The notes under the pieces are model-generated. The model was not told the DNA's origin and did no database searches. It saw nothing but the letters and a program-made list of their open reading frames with translations. Positions 57,424 through 64,000 of a stretch of DNA of 64,000 bases are shown one piece after another. Numbering within the stretch: the first letter of the stretch is position 1; every line of letters starts with the position of its first letter. The position numbers and the translations under genes were made by a program. Origin of the DNA: Xanthomonas sp. AM6 (lineage in GTDB: Bacteria > Pseudomonadota > Gammaproteobacteria > Xanthomonadales > Xanthomonadaceae); assembly GCF_025665335.1 (NCBI RefSeq), contig NZ_CP106869.1, forward strand, positions 4,180,501-4,244,500, in the 5' to 3' direction.

Positions 57424-57457
57424 GATTAGCCCTCCCCGCCTCTACCCCACGGTCCCG

Positions 57458-59551
57458 ATGAAACTGCATCCCCTCCCGCTCGCCTGCCTGCTCGGCATGG
57501 CGGCTTCCGCTCCTGCGCGCGCGACCGACATCGCCGATGCCGCGCAGGCCACCGCGCTGCCCACGGTGCAGGTCCGCGCCGAGGCGGCCGACGACGGCTT
57601 CCGCAGCACCGCACCGGCGCACGCCGACAAGTCGGACGCGCCATTGGCGCAGACTCCGTTCTCGATCACCGTGGTGCCGCGCGCGCTGCTGGACAGCCAG
57701 CAGGCGCAGACCCTGGCCGATGCGCTGCACAACGTGTCCGGCGTGGTCGCCAACACCTTCGGCCGGCGCGGCTGGGACGACCTGATCATCCGCGGCCAGA
57801 CCGCCTCCGACTCGCTGTTCGTCGATGGCCTGCGCACCGCGGCCAACAACCGCGTCGCCGAACAGCTGTTCGGCATGCAGCAGGTGGAAGTGCTGAAGGG
57901 GCCGGCCTCGCTGCTCTACGGCCAGGTCCTGCCCGGCGGCTTGGTCAACCTGATCAGCAAGCGCCCCGAGCGGCAGCCGCTGCGCCGCGCCGAACTGGAA
58001 GCCGGCAGCGACGGCCTGCGCCAGGGCAGCTTCGACCTGAACCAGCCGCTGTCGGCCAACGGCAAGGCCGCGCTGCGGCTTAACGGCCTGGCGATGAATT
58101 CGGAAGACCCCACCGACCACGTGTACTTCCGCAGCCGCTGGATCGCGCCGTCGCTGTCGCTGGACCTGGGCGAGCGCACCGATTTCGTGATCCTCACCAG
58201 TTACCAGGAGCGCGACTACATCCGCCAGCAGGGCCTGCCGTGGGAAGGCAGCGCCGAAGCCAATCCGAACGGCAGGATCGACCGCTCGCTGTTCACCGGC
58301 GAGCCCACCCAGCCGCCCTACCACAGCCACCAGAGCCGCGTCGGCTATGTGCTGGACCACCGCTTCGATAACGGCTGGACCCTGCACCACGCCGCGCGCT
58401 GGCAGGAGTTCGGGTTGGACGGTTTCTTTATCGCCAACAACGGCCTGGCCGCCGACCTGCGCACGCTGCGCCGCACCGCCACCGACCAGCACTACGACGG
58501 CCGCACCTGGGTGCAGGACACGTATCTGCAAGGCGGCTTCGCCACCGGCGCCTGGCAGCACACGCTGACCGCCGGCGTGGACGCGTTCAAGACCTGGGAA
58601 TGGAACGTGCAGTCCACCTGCCGGGTCGGCACGCTGGACATCTACGCGCCGGTCTACGGCGGCGCGATCACCTGCCCGGCCACGCCCACCCGCGACAACC
58701 TCAGCGTGGTCGCCTCCGGCGGCCTGTACCTGCGCGACCGCATCCAGTTCGCGCCGGACTGGCAACTGCTGCTGGGCCTGCGCCACGACCGCAGCCGCAA
58801 CCGCAGCGAGGACCGCCTCACCGGCGTGGACGCGCGCAACGACGCCAGCGTCACCACCGGCTCGGCGGCACTGATGTTCGATGCCGGCGGCGGGCTGCGC
58901 CCCTACGCCAGCGTGGCCACCTCGTTCTATCCGAACGTCGGCACCGACGTGCAGGGCGCGCAGTTCGATCCGGAGCGCGGCCGCCAGGTGGAACTGGGGG
59001 TGAAGATGGAACTGGACGCCGGCACCAGCCTGAGCATGGCGCTGTACGACCTGCGCCGGCGCAACGTGCTGCAGAGCGATCCGCTCAACGACGGCTACAG
59101 CATCGCGGTCGGCGAACAGCGCAGCCGCGGCGTGGAGCTCAACGCCGCCGCCGACCTGGGCAGCGGGCTCAGCCTGTTCGCCGGCTACGCCTACACCGAC
59201 GCGGTGGTCACCGACGATGGCGCGCAGCGCGTCACCACCGTCGGCGACCGCCTGTACAACGTGCCCAGGCACAGCGGCTCGCTGTGGCTGCAGTACGCGC
59301 CGCACGGGGTGGACGACGGCTGGACCGTCAGCGGCGGCGCGCGCGCCGAAGGCGAGAAGACCGCCTACGGCCACCGCATCCCCGGCTACGTGGTGTTCGA
59401 TGCCGGCCTGGCCTACCGCCAGGGCCACCTGCGCTACGCGCTGAACCTGAAGAACGCGTTCGACCACGACTACTACGCCGGCGGCCTGCAGCGCGCGGTG
59501 GCGCTGGGCGACCCGCGCACGCTGCTGTTCTCGGTGGGCGTGGACTACTAG
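57458..59551 (+). CDS. TonB-dependent siderophore receptor
   Basis: A 697-residue outer-membrane receptor. Signal peptide (LACLLGMAASAPARA), plug domain (about 60-165; QTPFSITVVPRALLDSQQAQ and FGMQQVEVLKGPASLLYGQV), and a 22-strand barrel ending in a C-terminal aromatic (FSVGVDY). Two Cys in an extracellular loop (VQSTCRVG, GGAITCPATP) may form a disulfide. Belongs to the FpvA/FhuA-like group that takes up ferric siderophores; ligand unknown. Fur box upstream. ATG 57458. Confidence 0.88.
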   Translation: MKLHPLPLACLLGMAASAPARATDIADAAQATALPTVQVRAEAADDGFRSTAPAHADKSDAPLAQTPFSITVVPRALLDSQQAQTLADALHNVSGVVANTFGRRGWDDLIIRGQTASDSLFVDGLRTAANNRVAEQLFGMQQVEVLKGPASLLYGQVLPGGLVNLISKRPERQPLRRAELEAGSDGLRQGSFDLNQPLSANGKAALRLNGLAMNSEDPTDHVYFRSRWIAPSLSLDLGERTDFVILTSYQERDYIRQQGLPWEGSAEANPNGRIDRSLFTGEPTQPPYHSHQSRVGYVLDHRFDNGWTLHHAARWQEFGLDGFFIANNGLAADLRTLRRTATDQHYDGRTWVQDTYLQGGFATGAWQHTLTAGVDAFKTWEWNVQSTCRVGTLDIYAPVYGGAITCPATPTRDNLSVVASGGLYLRDRIQFAPDWQLLLGLRHDRSRNRSEDRLTGVDARNDASVTTGSAALMFDAGGGLRPYASVATSFYPNVGTDVQGAQFDPERGRQVELGVKMELDAGTSLSMALYDLRRRNVLQSDPLNDGYSIAVGEQRSRGVELNAAADLGSGLSLFAGYAYTDAVVTDDGAQRVTTVGDRLYNVPRHSGSLWLQYAPHGVDDGWTVSGGARAEGEKTAYGHRIPGYVVFDAGLAYRQGHLRYALNLKNAFDHDYYAGGLQRAVALGDPRTLLFSVGVDY

Positions 59552-59579
59552 GCGCGTTCCCTTCCGCTGCGTGCCCCCT

Positions 59580-59892
59580 GTAGGAGCGACTTCAGTCGCG
59601 ACGCGCGGAGGTGGGATTGGCGGCGGTTCAGGCTGCCTGTCGCGGCTAAAGCCGCTCCTACAGTGCACTCAGCGAGTTCGCCGCGAGATTTCGGCTAAAG
59701 CCGCTCCTACAGTGCGCCCCGCGAGTTCGCCGCAAGATTTCTGCAGGAGTGGTTTTCATCCGCACGAACGAAGCCGTCCATCGCCCGGCTTCGGCAGCAG
59801 TCGGGACTGAAGTCCCACAGTGCACCCAGTCGACCCGCGGCAAATCGACTGGTCTGCCACACGCCCCTGTAGGAGCGACTTCAGTCGCGACG
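59580..59892. repeat. REP-like cluster in a gene-free gap
   Basis: No gene in 59552-59994. Arms: 59580-59602 (GACTTCAGTCGCGAC variant), 59638-59660 (GTCGCGGCTAAAGCCGCTCC), 59690-59711 (partial, CGGCTAAAGCCGCTCC) and 59869-59891 (again the GACTTCAGTCGCGAC variant). Between the second and third arms a segment AGCGAGTTCGCCGCGAGATT is repeated, giving a short tandem unit of about 52 bases. Confidence 0.8.
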
Positions 59893-59994
59893 AGCGAAGC
59901 CCGCAAAAACTCGGCGGCTTCGTGACTGTCGGGCAGAAGCCCGTTACAGCATCCGCAGCAAAAAGCCTGGAGCCTGCCGCGCTCAGCCCCGCAC

Positions 59995-60396
59995 TCAGCC
60001 CCGCGCGCAACGCTGCGTCGCGGACGGGGTCTCGGGCGTGACGCATTGGTCGAAATCGGGCGACAAGCCGCCGATCTCGCGGCGCTGGCCGACCGGCAGG
60101 TCGAACTCCTGCAGCATGCGCGGCACGCACGCCGCCGGATCGTTGCCGTTGGGCGCGCCCGGCGCCGTGCAGGTCGCGTAGACCTGGTAGTGGCAGCGGC
60201 CGCTGCGGCTGTCCACGCAACGGAACGTGGCCAGCCCGCCGCGGTAGGTGGTGCGGCTGAAGATCACCGCCACCCCGCGCTCGCTGGTATGCACCACCGA
60301 TTCGCGGCTGGCGCTGGTGGACAGGTCGAGGTTGGCGTGTCCCTGGCAGCCGGCGATGCCGAGCAGGCACGACCACAGCATGGAAAGCAGGCGCAT
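59995..60396 (-). CDS. Small cysteine-containing lipoprotein, function unknown
   Basis: A 133-residue protein with a plausible lipobox (LLGIAGC, Cys17). The mature part has six Cys (FRCVDSRSGRCHYQVYATCT, AACVPRML, DQCVTP, QRCARG), which suggests disulfide bonds in the periplasm. Not recognised. It lies just downstream of the LytT-type regulator on the same strand (40 bp), so it may be co-transcribed with it. ATG 60396. Confidence 0.6.
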   Translation of the reverse strand: MRLLSMLWSCLLGIAGCQGHANLDLSTSASRESVVHTSERGVAVIFSRTTYRGGLATFRCVDSRSGRCHYQVYATCTAPGAPNGNDPAACVPRMLQEFDLPVGQRREIGGLSPDFDQCVTPETPSATQRCARG

Positions 60397-60436
60397 GGCG
60401 AATTCCTTGTTCCAGTGCGAAATGGCGGAGGCGGCG

Positions 60437-61204
60437 CTACATGCCGCGGAACAGACTCATGTACGGCTGGCTGACGGTCAGCACTTCGTCGCGGTGGCGC
60501 AGCTTCATCCGGCCCTTGCCGGTGTCGTCGCGGACCACCGAGGCCACCGCCTTCAGGTTGACGATGGTGGAGCGGTGGATCTGCCGGAACGCGGCCGGGT
60601 CCAGCACGTCCAGCAGTTCGCGCAGCGGCGTGCGCAGCAGCGCTTCGCCGTCGCGGGTCAGCACCGTGGTGTACTTGTTGTCGGCCTGGAAATAGACCAC
60701 GTCGTCGAGCAGGATCAGCCGCGTCTCGCGGCCGCTGTTGGCGGTGATCCAGGCCAGCGGCGGCGGCGCGGTGGGCGACGGCGGGCGCTGCCCCAGGCGC
60801 TGCAGCAGGGCATCGAGCACCGCCACGTCCGGGCCCTGCGCGGCGCGCGCCTGCAGCCGCTGCACGGTCGCCAGCAGGCGTTCGCGCGCGATCGGCTTGA
60901 GCAGGTAGTCCACCGCGCCCTGTTCGAACGCGTCGATCGCGTACTGGTCGTAGGCGGTGACGAACACCACCTGGGTGCGCGGGCTCAGCTCGCCCAGCGC
61001 GCGCGCCACCTCGATGCCGCTCAGGCCGGGCATGCGGATGTCCAGGAAGGCCACGTCCGGCTGGTGCTCGGCCAGGCGTTCCAGCGCGCTGGCGCCGTCC
61101 TCGCATTCGGCGACGATGCGCAGCTGCGGCCAGACCTCGGCCAGCAGCGCGACCAGCGCGGTGCGCAGCAGTTCCTCGTCCTCGGCGATGACCGCATCAA
61201 CCAT
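60437..61204 (-). CDS. LytTR response regulator (AlgR/LytT-like)
   Basis: A 255-residue two-component regulator. Receiver domain (1-120) with phosphorylated Asp55 (FLDIRMPG) and TAYDQYAIDAFEQGAVDYLL, a Gln/Pro-rich linker, then a LytTR DNA-binding domain (about 150-250; DVVYFQADNKYTTVLTRDGE, FRQIHRSTIVNLKAV). LytTR regulators bind direct repeats upstream of target genes. ATG 61204 overlaps the kinase gene by 8 bases, so both are co-translated. Confidence 0.88.
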   Translation of the reverse strand: MVDAVIAEDEELLRTALVALLAEVWPQLRIVAECEDGASALERLAEHQPDVAFLDIRMPGLSGIEVARALGELSPRTQVVFVTAYDQYAIDAFEQGAVDYLLKPIARERLLATVQRLQARAAQGPDVAVLDALLQRLGQRPPSPTAPPPLAWITANSGRETRLILLDDVVYFQADNKYTTVLTRDGEALLRTPLRELLDVLDPAAFRQIHRSTIVNLKAVASVVRDDTGKGRMKLRHRDEVLTVSQPYMSLFRGM

Positions 61205-62516
61205 GGCGCGCTCCTGCCGGCAGCGGCGGCGGCACCGGCGGCGACGGCGATTGCCATTGCGGCGGACATGGCAGGGTGATCGTCGCGGCCACGCCGCTGG
61301 GGAAGTTGGACACGATCGCGAACGTGGCCGCGCCGGCATAGGTCAGGCGCAGACGTTCGCGCAGGTTCTTCAGGCCGATGCCGGTGCCGCTGGACTGGCT
61401 GTTGAAGCCCAGGCCGTCGTCGGCGACGGTGACGGTGACGTGGTCGTCGAAGGCGCGCGCCAGGATCCAGATCGTGCCGCCGCCGGGCTTGGGCTCCAGG
61501 CCGTGCTTGATCGCGTTCTCCACCAGCGTCTGCAGCATCATCGACGGCAGCGCCAGGTGCTTCATCGTCTCGGGCACCTGCACTTCCAGTTGCAGCCGCG
61601 CGCCCATCCGGATCTTGAGGATCTCCAGGTAGGCCTGGGCGCGTTCGAGTTCCTCGCCGAGCGAACTCAGCGCGTCCTCGGCGCTGGGCAGCGAACGGCG
61701 CAGGTACTGGATCAGGTAGCCGAGCATCAGGTCCGCGCGCGGCGGATCGGTGCGCGCCAGCACCTGCGCGCTGGCCAGCGTGTTGTACAGGAAGTGCGGT
61801 TCGACCTGCGCGTGCAGCAGGTTCAGCCGCGCCACGGTCAGCTCCTGCTCGGTGGCCGCCTGCGCAGCGGCGGCCTGCTCGTCGCGGCGCTGCTCGGCGA
61901 CGCGGCGCGCCACGGCGCGGCTCAGCGCCTCGGCGTTCTCGTAGTTGCTGCCCTCGTCGACCGCGAACAGGTCGATCCAGGCGCTGGCGTCCGGCTCCAG
62001 CAGCAGGGTCAGGCTGCTGGTGCCGGCGCCGGGCGTCACCGTCGCCAGCACCTGGTTGCGCTTGACCGCCACGCGCGCGGCCAGGTTCCAGCGCGAGGGC
62101 TTGCGGCCGTTGTACGGATCGATGCGGCGCACTTTCGCGCGCACCTGCAGGCTGTCGGCGGCGCTCTCGATCTCTTCCACCCGCGGCAGTTCACGCACCG
62201 CCGCATCGACCAGCGCGAACGCCTCGCGGGTGTCCAGCGGGATCTCGATCTGGCGCCGCTGGCGGCTGGACAGGGTGGCGCTGTCCAACTGCCCGGCGAT
62301 CAGCCAGACCCGGCGCAGATGGGTGATGCCGGCGACCAGCGCCGACAGCATCAGCAGCATCGCCAGCAGGCCGAAGAACCAGCCCGGCGGTTCCTCCATG
62401 CCGTAGAACAGCCCGCTCCAGACGAAGCCGGCGACGATCAGCGCCGCCGCCCAGGCGCAGAGCAGGCGGACGATCAGGGACAGGCTGGAAACCATGGCGG
62501 CGGGGATCGGTGACAT
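61197..62516 (-). CDS. LytS-type sensor histidine kinase
   Basis: A 439-residue kinase. Two membrane helices (about 14-36, 46-66), a coiled linker with a possible sensing segment, then a His_kinase domain with phospho-acceptor His241 (VEPHFLYNTLASAQ) and HATPase motifs LVENAIKHGLEPK and GTGIGLKNLRERL. Partner of the LytTR regulator at 60437. Signal unknown. ATG 62516 is used; ATG 62495 inside the same frame is possible. Confidence 0.87.
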   Translation of the reverse strand: MSPIPAAMVSSLSLIVRLLCAWAAALIVAGFVWSGLFYGMEEPPGWFFGLLAMLLMLSALVAGITHLRRVWLIAGQLDSATLSSRQRRQIEIPLDTREAFALVDAAVRELPRVEEIESAADSLQVRAKVRRIDPYNGRKPSRWNLAARVAVKRNQVLATVTPGAGTSSLTLLLEPDASAWIDLFAVDEGSNYENAEALSRAVARRVAEQRRDEQAAAAQAATEQELTVARLNLLHAQVEPHFLYNTLASAQVLARTDPPRADLMLGYLIQYLRRSLPSAEDALSSLGEELERAQAYLEILKIRMGARLQLEVQVPETMKHLALPSMMLQTLVENAIKHGLEPKPGGGTIWILARAFDDHVTVTVADDGLGFNSQSSGTGIGLKNLRERLRLTYAGAATFAIVSNFPSGVAATITLPCPPQWQSPSPPVPPPLPAGARHG

Positions 62517-62815
62517 GGCCGCGAGCATAGCCGCGGCGGCGCGGGCCGCCAGTCCCCCGGCGACGAAACCGCGCCGGCGCGGACGGGACGCCGGATCGGC
62601 GGAGCGAAACCGCGGCGCTGGCGTCGGTGCGGACGTCGGCCGCGCGGCGGCCCCCGGGGCCCCGGCCGCCGCCACCGGCTTCGGCAGCGATGCGCGTGGT
62701 GCGTCCCGTGCGCCGCACCGGCCGTTCGCCTGCAGGCGCGCATGGCGCGGGCGGGCCACGCGACGCGAGCGCGGCCGCTCGCGTAGACTCCGCTCGCACG
62801 ATCGAGGAGCCCGGC
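62517..62815. other. Divergent gap before the D-amino-acid-oxidase-like gene
   Basis: About 300 bases between two divergent starts. A good promoter is not obvious; GATCGAGGAG just before 62816 is a Shine-Dalgarno for the oxidase gene. Otherwise nothing recognised. Confidence 0.5.
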
Positions 62816-64000
62816 ATGCACCGACGACATTTCCTGCGCAGCGGCGCGCTGGCCGCCGCCACGCTCGGCGCCGGGCCGTTGCTCGCCCACGCGCGGCGCG
62901 GCGCCGCGGCGGCGCCGCCGGCGTCGCCCGCCCTGCCGGTCCTCCCTGCACCGCCCGCCCCCGCCGCCTTCGCCACGCCGGCGCCGCTGGCGCCGATCCG
63001 CGCCAGTGCCGACCGCATCGTCGCGCTGCACGCCTGCACGCGGCCGTTCCGCGCGCAGGGGCCGCGCATCGAGGCCGAGCGCATCGGCCGCAAGACCGTG
63101 ATCCACAACTACGGCCATGGCGGCAGCGGCTGGTCGCTGTCGTGGGGATCGGCGGCGATCGCCACGCAGCTGGCGCGCGCCACCGGCCAGTCGGAACTGG
63201 CGGTGATCGGCTGCGGCGCGATCGGCCTGACCACCGCGCTGGTCGCGCAGCGCGCCGGGCTGCGCGTGCGCATCTACGCCAAGGAGCGGCCGCCGGAAGT
63301 GCGTTCCTCCTTCGCCACCGGGGTGTGGTCGCCGGATTCGCGCGTGTGCAGCAGCGCCTACGCCACGCCGGAGTTCGGGCGGCGCTGGGAACAGATGGCG
63401 CGCACCTCGTTCGGCATGTACCAGAACCTGCTCGGCCTGCCCGGCGATCCGATCGAGTGGCGCGACGGCTATGTGCTGTCGGATGTGCCGTTCGACCAGC
63501 CCAGCGGCCATGGCGGGAACGGCGAGCCCGATTACCCGTCGCTGGAGGCGCAGTATCTGGCCGACCTGGGCCCGAACTCGCAGGCGCTGGCACCGGGGCA
63601 GCATCCGTTCCCGGTGGCGCACGTGCGCCGCTACACGCAGTTGGTGTTCAACATCAGCGCCTATGCGCGGCTGCTGCTGGACGACTTCCTCGCCGCCGGC
63701 GGCGAGATCCAGACGCGAGAGTTCGAAAGCCCGCGCCAGTTCGCCGAACTGCGCGAGAAGACCCTGGTCAACGCCACCGGCTACGGCGCGCGCGCCCTGC
63801 TCGGCGACGACAGCCTGGTGCCGGTGCGCGGGCAGACCGCGCGGCTGGTGCCGCAGCCGGAAGTCACCTACGGGCTGGTTTACCGCGGCCACAACCTCAA
63901 CGTGGTACCGCGCCGCGACGGCCTGCTGGTGCAGGCGCAGGCCGACGGCGACTTCGGCAATCCCGACGCCACGCCCGACCGCGCCGCCTCCGAAGCGGCG
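62816..64000 (+). CDS. Tat-exported FAD-dependent D-amino acid oxidase-like protein (permuted motif order), partial
   Basis: 395 residues are visible; the C-terminus is past the right edge. A twin-arginine leader (RRHFLRSG) and an Ala/Pro-rich linker come first. Then the motif normally near the end of D-amino acid oxidases, CTRPFRAQGPRIEAERIGRK followed by VIHNYGHGGSGWSLSWG (97-110), precedes the FAD-binding loop VIGCGAIGLTTALVAQRAG (131-146), which normally comes first. FATGVWSPDSRV and ARLLLDDFLAAGGEIQTREF follow. So the chain looks circularly permuted relative to classical DAAO. ATG 62816 with GAGGAG. Confidence 0.78.
   Translation, partial: MHRRHFLRSGALAAATLGAGPLLAHARRGAAAAPPASPALPVLPAPPAPAAFATPAPLAPIRASADRIVALHACTRPFRAQGPRIEAERIGRKTVIHNYGHGGSGWSLSWGSAAIATQLARATGQSELAVIGCGAIGLTTALVAQRAGLRVRIYAKERPPEVRSSFATGVWSPDSRVCSSAYATPEFGRRWEQMARTSFGMYQNLLGLPGDPIEWRDGYVLSDVPFDQPSGHGGNGEPDYPSLEAQYLADLGPNSQALAPGQHPFPVAHVRRYTQLVFNISAYARLLLDDFLAAGGEIQTREFESPRQFAELREKTLVNATGYGARALLGDDSLVPVRGQTARLVPQPEVTYGLVYRGHNLNVVPRRDGLLVQAQADGDFGNPDATPDRAASEAA

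Noticed and set aside
57416-59668. A 750-codon minus-strand open frame opposite the TonB receptor
   Set aside because: Shadow of a GC-rich gene; the receptor has a complete signal peptide, plug and barrel on the plus strand.
60248-61279. Plus-strand 343-codon frame over the LytTR regulator
   Set aside because: Shadow frame; the minus strand has a complete receiver and LytTR domain.

Overview
The window is high-GC chromosomal DNA from a gammaproteobacterium of the family Xanthomonadaceae, most likely Xanthomonas. This is inferred from the gene families (DUF1453, DUF3247, DUF3016, DUF1415, YajQ, a large c-di-GMP/TonB repertoire) and from many copies of a REP-like inverted repeat with the core GTAGGAGCGGCTTCAGCC in the gaps between genes. 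No rRNA, tRNA, phage, insertion sequence or CRISPR array was recognised. It reads as ordinary core chromosome with a few accessory blocks.

Layout. 1-596: 5' part of a pyruvate dehydrogenase E2 gene with two near-identical lipoyl domains. 0.8-3.0 kb: TspO-like membrane protein, DNA glycosylase, OmpW porin. 3.0-6.3 kb: methionine ABC importer metN-metI-metQ plus a DUF1453 gene. 6.4-10.9 kb: EamA transporter, YajQ, DUF1415, rRNA modification pair rsmC-rsuA. 11-16.7 kb: sorbosone-dehydrogenase-like lipoprotein, DUF3247, PAS hybrid histidine kinase, small unknowns, DUF3016. 17.2-20.3 kb: D-alanine catabolism locus (alr, dadA, divergent lrp). 20.7-25 kb: host-attachment protein, MsrB, MliC-like lysozyme inhibitor, flagellar stator motAB. 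25-28.7 kb: a repeat-rich protein behind a BlaI-type promoter/operator, then small DUF genes and a 113-bp tandem array. 29-32.6 kb: ABC-2 exporter and CPA1 Na+/H+ antiporter. 32.9-36.5 kb: methyltransferase and the UdgX-DUF4130 / radical-SAM pair. 36.6-42.6 kb: LysR-controlled redox enzymes (DOPA-type dioxygenase, WrbA-like flavoprotein, two aldo/keto reductases). 42.6-52 kb: glycosyltransferase, GNAT, then a five-gene set (KAS III, 3-beta-HSD-like reductase, metallo-beta-lactamase hydrolase, ATP-grasp ligase, GNAT-like acyltransferase) that looks like an uncharacterised small biosynthetic operon, then a diguanylate cyclase and a Rieske oxygenase. 52-56 kb: PAS-GGDEF-EAL protein and a frameshifted DUF2236 gene. 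56-64 kb: membrane protein, Fur-box-controlled TonB receptor, LytS/LytT-type two-component pair, and the start of a Tat-exported D-amino-acid-oxidase-like enzyme with permuted motif order.

The most notable items are the KAS III/ATP-grasp operon (43996-49277), a textbook BlaI-like double operator with no blaI/blaR1 in the window (26055-26097), the permuted DAAO-like protein (from 62816), the UdgX/radical-SAM pair with a codon-usage break across its junction, and several families of intergenic repeats. All functional calls rest on reading motifs by eye; no database search was possible.
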